Assembly: GCA_016934645.1 (NCBI GenBank) | Contig: JAFGSL010000339.1 | Location: 1 to 12,592 of the forward strand | Reading direction: 5' to 3' | From: Anaerolineae bacterium | Lineage (GTDB): Bacteria; Chloroflexota; Anaerolineae; B4-G1; SLSP01 | Length of the DNA: 12,592 nucleotides | Position numbers and translations under genes: made by a program | Shown: positions 1 to 7,078 of the stretch, one piece after another | Numbering within the stretch: the first letter of the stretch is position 1 | Layout: each line of letters begins with the position of its first letter | The notes under the pieces: generated by a model | Seen by the model: only the letters and a program-made list of their open reading frames with translations | What the model was told of the DNA's origin: nothing | Databases searched by the model: none

Positions 1-1773
1 GCCGCTGTACCCCTTCGCGTGCGCGCCGCCGAGTGCGAACGCTCCCGCCGGGAAATCGCGGCTATAGACGAGGAAGGGATACGTCCCCCCCGGCGTTTCG
101 ACATCCACCTGCAATTTCTCCTCACGCGTGAACCCCTGCAACCACTTGGGCAAATGGTTTGCCTTGGCCTGATAGATGACGTAGACTTTGCTCGGACGCG
201 TCAGCTTGAAGCGCAACAGCTTGTCCGCCGTGGAATCGTAATCGAGATCAGCGGGCATCACTGTGTGCAGGCCAGCCAGCGTCAACGGCACCGTGGTGAC
301 GATGTAGTCGCGGTCGGTGTAGCACGGCTGGTACGCGCGCATCACGGTGGTGCGGTAGTCACGCTCGCTGGTGGACTTGACGTAGGCGAAGGGGTTCTCG
401 TAGCGGTAGGCGTACTGAGGATGCTGGCCCCCTTCCTTGTGCGCCACTACCGCCATCCCGCCGACTACCGAGGTGAGTGGGTCCATCTCGCGGATTTTGT
501 CGTGCCCGAAGAGGCTTTCGAGCAGTTCCACGAACGCGGGCACGAGCGATGCCCCGCCGGTACGCAGCACCACATCCACCTGCTCCAGGCGCAGCCCCGC
601 ATCGCGCACAACCTGCCGCAGTTCACGTGCCACGTTGATCAGTTCCGGTTCGATCAATTCCTCGAACGCGCGACGCAGAATCCGCTCGTGGATAGCGATG
701 TGCTCATAGTCGTAATCCAGGCGCGCCATCAGGGCGCCAGTGAGCGCTTTCTTCGTCTGCTCGATGTGCCGGAAGAGGTCGAAGCCGATGTTCTGCGTAA
801 CGAGGGTCTCCAGCGCCCGCATCGCCTGGGGATTGGTGCTCGTCTTCTGGAAATTCCTGATGCGTTCCAGCGGCATCGGGCGCGACAGTTCCAGCATCGT
901 CTGCCAAGCGTGCAACAGATCGAGGTAGTCCGGCGGAAAATCCAGGCCGCCATCGACGCGCGTGCCCTGGCCGAAGTACTTGAGCAGCGACAGCATAATC
1001 CGCCGGTCAAGATCGTCACCGCCGACGAGCACACCGCGCGTCGCAATCACGCGAGGCGGCTGCGCTCCGCCCACCTCGGCAACCGTCAGGTCGAGCGTAC
1101 CGCCGCCGAAGTCGAAGACGAGGGCGATCTCGCGTTTCTCGCTGGCAATGTGATGGAGATGCGCCGCCGCAATCGGCTCCATCTGGAAGGAAATATCGCG
1201 GAATCCCGCGTACAACGCCGCTTTGTAGAGGATTTCCTCCGCGCGCAGCGTAATGTCCGGGTCGTCGGAGAACCGCACCGGGCGGCCAAGCACGACGCTG
1301 TCGCAGGTTTCGCCAAGCTGCGCTTCGGCACTCGCCTTCATCGAGCGCAGAATGATGGCAATCAACTCATCAATGGAAAAATAACGGTCGAAAATGAACG
1401 TCCCTTCGTAGCGGGGATCGCGCAGCGCGGTCTTGACCGATTGCAGCAACCGCCCGTTTGCCCCAACGTCGGTGTCGATGTAGAGATCGTGCCAGTAGCG
1501 GATGGGGCTGGAGCCCGCCCCACCGACAATGATCTCGATCGGGTGAATCTCCTTACGCTCCCACACAATGCGGCGTCCCGTCTCCCGCGCCAGGTACTCG
1601 TTCGCAGCCCGTGTCCCGAGCATGGTCTGATACTCACGGTCCATGTAGATGAGCGAAGGGAGCACGTGCGGGTTCTCGTTCGCGGCGTCGAGTTCGATAG
1701 GGCGCAGTTTCTTGCCGTCATAGTATGCGACCGACGAGTTGGTGGTGCCAAAATCGATCCCAATACGTGGCAT
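1..1773 (-). CDS. YegD-like Hsp70-family ATPase with extra C-terminal domain (3' end outside window)
   Basis: The frame stays open from an ATG at 1773 to the window edge (591 codons seen, no stop), so the C-terminus is missing. Seen: phosphate-1 motif IGIDFGTTNSS (residues 5-14), phosphate-2 motif FDFGGGTLDL (about 220-229), GGDDLD (about 251-256) and an adenosine-site motif RTGGAS (about 404-409). These place it in the Hsp70/actin-like ATPase superfamily. The absence of a recognisable DnaK substrate-binding domain and the divergent core resemble the YegD type, which is usually about 450 residues. Here more than 140 residues follow, containing PKWLQGF (about 542-548), a YSRDFPAG stretch and LGG. 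This pattern recalls beta-sandwich modules at the ends of secreted Chloroflexota proteins (from memory, not searched). The start has an AGGAGG four bases upstream. It is a cytoplasmic ATPase, probably a chaperone or scaffold; its client is unknown. It lies downstream of, and codirectional with, the CHAT-NTPase gene, with a toxin-antitoxin pair between them on the other strand. Confidence 0.88.
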   Translation of the reverse strand, partial: MPRIGIDFGTTNSSVAYYDGKKLRPIELDAANENPHVLPSLIYMDREYQTMLGTRAANEYLARETGRRIVWERKEIHPIEIIVGGAGSSPIRYWHDLYIDTDVGANGRLLQSVKTALRDPRYEGTFIFDRYFSIDELIAIILRSMKASAEAQLGETCDSVVLGRPVRFSDDPDITLRAEEILYKAALYAGFRDISFQMEPIAAAHLHHIASEKREIALVFDFGGGTLDLTVAEVGGAQPPRVIATRGVLVGGDDLDRRIMLSLLKYFGQGTRVDGGLDFPPDYLDLLHAWQTMLELSRPMPLERIRNFQKTSTNPQAMRALETLVTQNIGFDLFRHIEQTKKALTGALMARLDYDYEHIAIHERILRRAFEELIEPELINVARELRQVVRDAGLRLEQVDVVLRTGGASLVPAFVELLESLFGHDKIREMDPLTSVVGGMAVVAHKEGGQHPQYAYRYENPFAYVKSTSERDYRTTVMRAYQPCYTDRDYIVTTVPLTLAGLHTVMPADLDYDSTADKLLRFKLTRPSKVYVIYQAKANHLPKWLQGFTREEKLQVDVETPGGTYPFLVYSRDFPAGAFALGGAHAKGYSG

Positions 1774-1804
1774 AGTTCCTCCTTTGTGTCAACAGATTAA
1801 GACT

Positions 1805-1863
1805 CTATCCGAAAATTGTGCCTGTGAGCGTCTCTGGTGTATCAACGACGAATTCTCGGATAG
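1805..1863. repeat. Imperfect inverted repeat, hairpin or remnant of a small mobile element
   Basis: CTATCCGAAAATT at 1805-1817 and AATTCTCGGATAG at 1851-1863 are inverted copies matching at 12 of 13 positions, separated by 33 bases. The pair lies between the Hsp70 start and the toxin-antitoxin promoter, so it would fall in the Hsp70 leader. It could be the ends of a MITE-like relic or a leader RNA hairpin. No target-site duplication is clear. Confidence 0.5.
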
Positions 1864-1870
1864 GTTCTAA

Positions 1871-1885
1871 GCAACCGAAGGTTGC
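1871..1885. other. Perfect short hairpin in the Hsp70-antitoxin spacer
   Basis: GCAACC-GAA-GGTTGC forms a perfect six-base-pair stem with a three-base loop just outside the preceding inverted repeat. No T-run follows on either strand, so it is not a typical terminator. It may be part of the Hsp70 leader RNA or of the neighbouring relic. Confidence 0.4.
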
Positions 1886-1946
1886 ACTTGGATTGTACCC
1901 GACGAAAAGAGAAGCAGTCTATGTCCCGGTGACGAAGCGAAGGGAG

Positions 1947-1982
1947 ATTATACCACACTTTTGGAGGAAAGTGTGTTATAAT
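1947..1982. promoter_or_regulatory. 36-base palindromic promoter-operator with outward-facing TATAAT boxes
   Basis: Left arm ATTATACCACACTTT (1947-1961) and right arm AAAGTGTGTTATAAT (1968-1982) are inverted copies with one mismatch (1953 against 1976), around a six-base centre TGGAGG. The right end is a perfect plus-strand -10 box TATAAT (1977-1982), 26 bases before the antitoxin start. The left end is the same box on the minus strand, facing the Hsp70 gene. Neither has a good -35 box; both would use the CACACT arm sequence, so an activator or relaxed promoter is possible. Antitoxins often repress their own operon through a palindrome over the -10 box, so this is the natural operator candidate. 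Transcription in both directions is inferred. Confidence 0.7.
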
Positions 1983-2008
1983 TTATGCAAACGCAGGTGG
2001 GAGGAACG

Positions 2009-2266
2009 ATGACAACAGTACAAGTTTCCTTGAATTTTCCACGAAGTGTGTTTTCAGCCTTACGTCAAGACCCGGAAAACTTCGTTGCTGAGATGCGTCT
2101 CGCTGCTGCGGTCAAATGGTACGAGATGCGCACCCTTTCACAAGCCAAGGCAGCCGAAGTTGCCGGGCTAACGCGTGGTGAATTCCTTACTGCCCTAACG
2201 CGTTTTGATGTCTCACCTTTCCAGTACGATGCAGATGAAATTGTCGCGGAGGTCATGAGTGACTGA
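2009..2266 (+). CDS. UPF0175-family antitoxin (helix-turn-helix)
   Basis: An 85-residue protein. The start at 2009 is preferred over the in-frame ATG at 1985 because GGGAGG (2000-2005) sits three bases upstream, and 1985 lies almost on the -10 box. The C-terminal half contains the UPF0175 signature: LSQAKAAEVAGLTRGEFL, a small helix-turn-helix, then a short tail ending in EVMSD. In known pairs these proteins precede a DUF3368 PIN-like toxin, neutralise it and act as DNA-binding autorepressors. Its stop overlaps the toxin start by eight bases, indicating translational coupling. The palindrome at 1947-1982 is its likely operator. The family assignment comes from the motif and the partner gene. 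Confidence 0.85.
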   Translation: MTTVQVSLNFPRSVFSALRQDPENFVAEMRLAAAVKWYEMRTLSQAKAAEVAGLTRGEFLTALTRFDVSPFQYDADEIVAEVMSD

Positions 2267-2750
2267 ACAATGGGTGCTCAATTCCTCGCCACTGATCGCC
2301 CTGGGACGGATTGGGTACACCCATCTACTCAGTGAGTTAGCCACAGATATAGCCATACCTCGTGCAGTGGTCGATGAAATCAAGGCAGGTCCGACAGATG
2401 ATCGCGCCTATCATGCAGTCATGGACAATGCACAGCATATCGTAGATACAAGCCTCGTGCCAGAGGTTCTGGCCTGGGATTTAGGAGCTGGCGAAACTGC
2501 GGTTATTTCGTACGCAGTGTCACATCCAGGATGGAAAGTCATCTTGGATGATGCTATGGCCCGCAGATGCGCACGCAGTTTTGAAGTGAAAACCAAAGGC
2601 ACCCTCGCTATCGTCATCCTGGCAAAACAGCGTGGTTTGATTTCCTCGGCAACCGACGTTCTGCATCTGCTACTAAAAGCGGAATTTCGCCTGGATGAAA
2701 ACGTGATACGCGAAGCGTTGCTACGGACTGTCGGCGAAGTGTGGGAGTGA
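2259..2750 (+). CDS. DUF3368 PIN-like ribonuclease toxin
   Basis: A 163-residue protein starting at GTG 2259, inside the end of the antitoxin gene (eight-base overlap) and preceded by GCGGAGG. It shows the DUF3368 pattern: VLNSSPLIALGRIG at residues 6-19, IPRAVVDEI near 33-41, LGAGETAVISYA with Glu79, LDDAMAR with Asp97-Asp98, and KGTLAIVILAKQRGLI from about 113. PIN-like folds use such acidic residues to bind divalent metal for RNA cleavage. The Asn at position 8 in place of the usual first PIN Asp is, as I recall, common in DUF3368 and not evidence of inactivity. Expected role: cytoplasmic RNase toxin restrained by the preceding antitoxin. Its target cannot be read from sequence. It converges with the CHAT-NTPase gene, whose stop lies 41 bases away. 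Confidence 0.85.
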   Translation: MTEQWVLNSSPLIALGRIGYTHLLSELATDIAIPRAVVDEIKAGPTDDRAYHAVMDNAQHIVDTSLVPEVLAWDLGAGETAVISYAVSHPGWKVILDDAMARRCARSFEVKTKGTLAIVILAKQRGLISSATDVLHLLLKAEFRLDENVIREALLRTVGEVWE

Positions 2751-2791
2751 TTTCGTTATAGGATACCTTCCAAATTAGTTCTGCGTATTGG

Positions 2792-5700
2792 TCACAGCCA
2801 CCCATACACAGCCCTATCGTGTTCGCGCTTAAGACATCGTTTATATTCCTGTTCCACCTGTTCCCGTCCCGCTTGCCCTATTTCACGGATACGCTCATCT
2901 TCATGTTCAAAAAGCTTTTCAAAGCGCTCCATCCACATTTTCCATCTTTTCGACTCAGGTCCACTCTCCCACTCGATCAGGACCGCAGTATGTTGATATG
3001 TTGCTTCAGCAATTTCTTCACTAGCATAACCTGCATCCAGCGCAAGTTTGGCCATTTCGATCCAGATACCTTCAGGGGAACGACACAAAGGTGCTAAGTG
3101 CAAATGCTTGTATTGATCATTATTCAAGAACTCTTGAAAAGCGCCTAAATCCTCGCCAATGAGATACAGAATCATTTCATCCAAAGCCTCGGTTCCCGAT
3201 AACTGACACAGCAATTGACGACGCTGTTTGGAACCGAAAGCACCGACCGCTGCCTTTATTATTTCCTCATAGGTGTGAGTAAAGAACAAAGGCAGTCCTT
3301 CATTGATGCGGGTCTGCAACCATGGATAGGCTAACTCCGGACGTTGCTCGAATATTCTGCTAAGCCAATAATCTTCAGCGACGTCATTGATCAAGGCGTA
3401 TTCCCAATCTTCCCTGACACTTTCAGGTACAGATCCTTGGGGAGCTGCATTCCACACACCAACGACGGCTGCCGTGACAATATCTCTATCACTGTGATGA
3501 AATAGTCGCCTCAACACATCAACCGAGATTTGTCGTCTTGCACAATAGGTGTTCACTAGCTTAGCGTAGCCGTTTAATAAGTCTAGCGTCTGAAGCAACA
3601 AGCTGTTTGGGGGACTAGAATGCATCAGAATCAGTGTTATTGCGGTTGCCTTGACTGACGAATACTGAAAACAGCGCATTATTAATTCTTGCCATCCAGG
3701 TAAATCTCTATTAACAGTTACGCTCAGAAATGGCGAGATCAAGTCGCCTGGCAAGTCTGTTTGCAACATCAACTCCACCCACACTTGAGGCTGTGTGGTG
3801 CTCTCAGCAAGTATCGAACACAGCACTGGTGTCCATCGTGGGAAACGATTCTCCATCAGATGCGCTTCGGATTCGATCCACGCTAAGCGCTGAATAACCT
3901 GTTTTGGCTTATCCTGTCCCCAAGCATCAGCGAGAGCGAGTACTTTTTGCTTCTGCCGTCTTTCAGCGATTTTCCAATTTTCTGCGTCACCGATACGTTC
4001 TTGTGGATAAAGAATCTCGAACGTAGCATCCAGAGGAATCTCAACCGCTTCTGGAAGGTCGTCTGATATCTGCCTGGCCCAATGACAAAGCCCAGGATGG
4101 GTCTTTATAAGCGGTAGAATATCGCGCAATAATTGTACAGCAAATGTTCGGGAGATTTCGGATACTTGTGATGAGACTTGAGGATGGAGCAGACTTGGAT
4201 ACGTCCAAGCTCGAACGATATTTTGAATCGGAGACCAGTCAATGATTGGTGCCGTATGCAAAATGGCCAAAGCTGACGGCCACAGATCCGTTATTATCGT
4301 ATCCAATTCATCAGGCAGAACTAGCCCTCGATGCAGTGTTATCGAAGTACCCGAACCCGGATCAGATGTGTGCCAACCGCAATTCGGTGATAGGACAAAC
4401 TCAAGCGCACGAACACCTACATCTACCTCTCGTCCCTTTTCTAGCCAGGAGTGTATGGCCGCCAGCATCAATTTTCGGCGACTAATCGGTTGTCCAGAAC
4501 CTGGTATGCCGGCGAATACCCAATCCTGAATAATACGCAGGGGATGATCAGTGCTATTGTGGAGTTGACGATCATCACCGACAGCCCTTTCCAAAAGCAA
4601 TGGAAGCGCAATCTCAGGAACAGAAGACAACCCAGATCGGGCAACAGTCGACAACATTGCTACTTCCGTATGATCTTGAAATACTTTGGCTGCTTCCTCG
4701 TATCCCAATTGCACATATGCTCCCCAGATATTTGGAGAGTTTACCAATTTGACCAGTTCAATAAGTAAATCTTGTGGCACAGACCCACCACGGGCTTTAG
4801 CGCCTATCAGAGTATCTACGGAGCAAGCTAAAACAGGAGATTTCTTCAAGATGTCCAGATATATCTTAAGCGGTAGCGATAACGCTCCCTTGAAGAACAC
4901 ATCTCGAATCAAAACATGCCGCAATGCAGGAGGACGCACCGATAGATGTTGAGTATCAACTTCAAAGAATACACCACCGGCAGCCATATCAAGTGTGGCT
5001 TGGTGAATTTCCAAAACCGACATGTTCAACGCTTCAGCAACTGTTTCAACTGCTATTCCTGCATCACCGCCTATAGCAAAAGCCGCTAAGACCTGACGTG
5101 CATGTTTGCCAATCAGAGGTTTGAAGACTTCCATAAACATATCACCTAATACATCGCCCAACACGACTTGGCGTATATCACCTTGTAGACAAAGATAGGC
5201 CAATGTTGTTGCCAAACCGGGTCTGCCCTCAGCCTGATTGACAATCTCGCGAATCAGTTCAGTGGAACCGGCCAGTCCAGTGGTTCTAATAACCTCAACA
5301 ATCTCGTCTCGGGTAAGCAAATCAAGTTGCCGAACTCGCGATTCCGGTAAAGCCAATAGCTGTGCCAGCGATGCTTGAGCGGCAGGCCAGCAAGTTGCCA
5401 AAATGCTAAAGGAAAACCCCAGTTCGATTCGGATGTGCTTGAGATTGGCGAGCAATTCATGTCGAGTTTGCGCGTCATCCACAATCACAACTGGAATTTG
5501 ACGGGCCTGCAGGAATGTGGCAATGTCTGCAATGTCATCGCGGATGATAAAATACCCACCCCCCTCTAAAACAAATTGGTGAAGTAAAAATGTTTTACCA
5601 GAGCCAGGTTGTCCCGCAAGCAGGGCATCTTCTTGTAATTGGTGTAACCAAGCCAGGTCTTCACTCCGACCAATCAGAGCATGATCATGCTGAAAACGTA

Positions 5701-6775
5701 CGGTTTTCGGATGCAGTGAAAGCGGGGCAAGTCGCGACGACAACTCAAATAATTCGCCATCCCTTAACCGCATCAACAATACCGGCACACCCGCATCCGG
5801 CGATTGCCCGGTCAGCAGTAGACTCCGCGCGGCGTTAAGCGCGCGGTCAACCTCGCCGTGGCGGAATAGCTCTGCGTAGAAGGCCGGGGTCAAGGCTTGT
5901 GCCGCCGCTGCGGCTACAGGTTTCTGCATCGCCACGATGGCCGAGACGCCGGCCTGCATCAGCTGGGGCGCGAGGCCTGCAAAGGTGTCCACGGTGGAAC
6001 GCGCGGCACTTTCGCAGGTGGCAAGGAATACCAGTCGCGGACAATCCTCCCCCAACCGGTCGAAAATACGGGCGAAATCGGCGTCGGTGACAAGGCAGGC
6101 ATTGCCCTCGCCATTTTGCAGGTAGAGCGCGGCCTGGTCACGCCTATTACTGAACACGCCATGCGCCACCAAGTGCAGAATGTGCGGGCGTTGTTCACGG
6201 ATCGCAGTTTCCAGGCGTTCTGGTGTCACAGGGGGTGTCACAAACTCCAGTTGCAGGAGAGAAGCGGACAGATCGGCGAACGCTGCTTTAAGGCGTTGTC
6301 GCTCGGTGGGCACATCAAGGGGAGCAAGACCCTGATCGGCACAATCGCACGGACTGGAAATAGCCGCCAGCACGCGAATGGGGCGCTCTGTGACCGGTTT
6401 TCCTAGGGATTCAGGCACACTCAAAAAACGTGAGAAAGGTGTATCAGCGTCGGCAGAAAGGTATGTGTGTCCATCGTGCAGCAGTTCCCAGGGCAGGGCG
6501 TGGAGTTCCGGCGTCTGGGTATCCAGCCACAGGCGCATTCGACAACCGCCGCGCATAGCGCCCCAGGCTTCGCGCAATGTCGGGTCCGCAAACAACACAT
6601 TAAATAGTCGCATCCCATCATCTACCGCATTGGCGGTAAATATCCAGGGAAGCAAGGACGCGGTGGGTAGAGGGGCTTCAAACTCTCCCTTATCGCCCAG
6701 CCGGATGGTAACGTGATACCCATCTTTGCTGTCGCGGAGGTGAATCTCGACATCCGGAAAATCGTGTTTCGGCAT
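2792..6775 (-). CDS. CHAT protease - STAND-like NTPase - helical repeat protein, putative conflict/defence effector
   Basis: A 1,327-residue protein. Start 6775 (MPKHDF) is preferred: AAGAGGA at 6782-6788 is spaced six bases from it, whereas the frame stays open to 6967 only through the upstream terminator. Residues 1-350 form a CHAT (caspase-like) peptidase with ALPWELL (93-99), HILHLVAHG with catalytic His205, and LVFLATCESA with catalytic Cys254. Residues about 360-630 form a P-loop NTPase: Walker A GQPGSGKT (388-395), Walker B VVIVDDAQ (429-436), ILATCW (458-463) as sensor-like strand, and EGRPGLA (516-522) matching the STAND GxP motif. The remaining 700 or so residues look helical with no recognised fold, and the tail (about 1,270-1,327) is highly charged. 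No signal peptide or membrane segment is seen. In STAND proteins the C-terminal repeats usually sense a trigger, the NTPase oligomerises and the N-terminal effector fires; here that would activate a protease. Target and trigger are unknown. The NTPase and tail part is more AT-rich than the CHAT part. Confidence 0.88.
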   Translation of the reverse strand: MPKHDFPDVEIHLRDSKDGYHVTIRLGDKGEFEAPLPTASLLPWIFTANAVDDGMRLFNVLFADPTLREAWGAMRGGCRMRLWLDTQTPELHALPWELLHDGHTYLSADADTPFSRFLSVPESLGKPVTERPIRVLAAISSPCDCADQGLAPLDVPTERQRLKAAFADLSASLLQLEFVTPPVTPERLETAIREQRPHILHLVAHGVFSNRRDQAALYLQNGEGNACLVTDADFARIFDRLGEDCPRLVFLATCESAARSTVDTFAGLAPQLMQAGVSAIVAMQKPVAAAAAQALTPAFYAELFRHGEVDRALNAARSLLLTGQSPDAGVPVLLMRLRDGELFELSSRLAPLSLHPKTVRFQHDHALIGRSEDLAWLHQLQEDALLAGQPGSGKTFLLHQFVLEGGGYFIIRDDIADIATFLQARQIPVVIVDDAQTRHELLANLKHIRIELGFSFSILATCWPAAQASLAQLLALPESRVRQLDLLTRDEIVEVIRTTGLAGSTELIREIVNQAEGRPGLATTLAYLCLQGDIRQVVLGDVLGDMFMEVFKPLIGKHARQVLAAFAIGGDAGIAVETVAEALNMSVLEIHQATLDMAAGGVFFEVDTQHLSVRPPALRHVLIRDVFFKGALSLPLKIYLDILKKSPVLACSVDTLIGAKARGGSVPQDLLIELVKLVNSPNIWGAYVQLGYEEAAKVFQDHTEVAMLSTVARSGLSSVPEIALPLLLERAVGDDRQLHNSTDHPLRIIQDWVFAGIPGSGQPISRRKLMLAAIHSWLEKGREVDVGVRALEFVLSPNCGWHTSDPGSGTSITLHRGLVLPDELDTIITDLWPSALAILHTAPIIDWSPIQNIVRAWTYPSLLHPQVSSQVSEISRTFAVQLLRDILPLIKTHPGLCHWARQISDDLPEAVEIPLDATFEILYPQERIGDAENWKIAERRQKQKVLALADAWGQDKPKQVIQRLAWIESEAHLMENRFPRWTPVLCSILAESTTQPQVWVELMLQTDLPGDLISPFLSVTVNRDLPGWQELIMRCFQYSSVKATAITLILMHSSPPNSLLLQTLDLLNGYAKLVNTYCARRQISVDVLRRLFHHSDRDIVTAAVVGVWNAAPQGSVPESVREDWEYALINDVAEDYWLSRIFEQRPELAYPWLQTRINEGLPLFFTHTYEEIIKAAVGAFGSKQRRQLLCQLSGTEALDEMILYLIGEDLGAFQEFLNNDQYKHLHLAPLCRSPEGIWIEMAKLALDAGYASEEIAEATYQHTAVLIEWESGPESKRWKMWMERFEKLFEHEDERIREIGQAGREQVEQEYKRCLKREHDRAVYGWL

Positions 6776-6866
6776 CAGCATTCCTCTTGAGTACGCATTC
6801 ATAGGTATGAGCTCCAAAGCAAGCCCTGGACCCGTTATCGCGGCAAGCCACGGGAATGTACCTGAA

Positions 6867-6881
6867 CGCGACTTTGTCGCG
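6867..6881. promoter_or_regulatory. Perfect inverted repeat in the leader of the CHAT-NTPase gene
   Basis: CGCGAC-TTT-GTCGCG is a perfect six-base-pair stem about 18 bases downstream of the predicted -10 box and about 90 bases upstream of the start codon. It could be an operator half-site pair or a leader hairpin. It has no T-run. Confidence 0.45.
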
Positions 6882-6898
6882 CATTCACTGCACAACCA

Positions 6899-6927
6899 AG
6901 TATAGCACGCAACCAAACCAAGCACAA
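6899..6927 (-). promoter_or_regulatory. Predicted sigma-70-type promoter of the CHAT-NTPase gene
   Basis: On the minus strand TTGTGC (6922-6927) and TATACT (6899-6904) are separated by exactly 17 bases. They sit just after the terminator of the preceding transcription unit and before an untranslated leader of about 115 bases. The -10 matches consensus at five of six positions and the -35 at only three of six, suggesting weak or activated expression. Confidence 0.55.
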
Positions 6928-6928
6928 C

Positions 6929-6958
6929 AAAAAACGCCGGAGACTTTATCCTCCGGCG
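6929..6958 (-). terminator. Rho-independent terminator of the purine operon side
   Basis: On the minus strand CGCCGGAG (6958-6951), an eight-base loop and CTCCGGCG (6942-6935) form a perfect GC-rich stem of eight pairs, followed by six T (6934-6929). It lies 22 bases after the TGA of the LuxR remnant, so it was probably that gene's own terminator and now ends the purine operon. It also shows that the open frame extending the CHAT gene to 6967 is not its true N-terminus. Confidence 0.9.
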
Positions 6959-6979
6959 CTTTCTCAAAATACTATCTCA

Positions 6980-7078
6980 TCACTCCAACCCATGCCGCAA
7001 CGCCAACACCGCGGCCTGGGTACAATCGGTGACGTTCAGCTTGTTGAGGATCGCGCTGGCGTAGTTGCGCCTGCTCTG
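6980..7078 (-). pseudogene. C-terminal remnant of a LuxR/NarL-type response regulator
   Basis: Thirty-two codons before the TGA at 6980-6982 encode the end of a LuxR-type helix-turn-helix: RNYASAILNKLNVTD followed by TQAAVLALRHGLE. This matches the DNA-recognition helix and last helix of NarL/FixJ-class regulators. An in-frame TAG at 7079-7081, just beside the G-tract, closes the frame upstream, and no receiver domain or first HTH helix is present. The remnant overlaps the last codons of the isomerase-like gene in another frame. It is probably what a deletion left behind, followed by its original terminator. Confidence 0.75.

Noticed and set aside
1787..1792. TTGACA (minus strand) just before the Hsp70 gene, a possible -35 box
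   Set aside because: A promoter using it would start transcription inside the coding region, so it is probably chance.
19..1800. Long plus-strand open frame of 593 codons
   Set aside because: It lies antisense to the Hsp70 gene, whose minus-strand translation has clear ATPase motifs. The plus-strand translation is rich in Arg/His/Val with no recognisable domain, as expected for a shadow frame.
2751..2791. Convergent gap between the DUF3368 toxin and the CHAT-NTPase gene, expected to hold a bidirectional terminator
   Set aside because: No stem with an adjacent T-run could be found in the 41 bases.
6776..6967. N-terminal extension of the CHAT-NTPase with a hydrophobic stretch (FFVVLGLVACYTW), resembling a signal or membrane anchor
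   Set aside because: The extension would start at TTG inside a perfect terminator hairpin and read through the predicted promoter. A well-spaced ribosome site supports the start at 6775.
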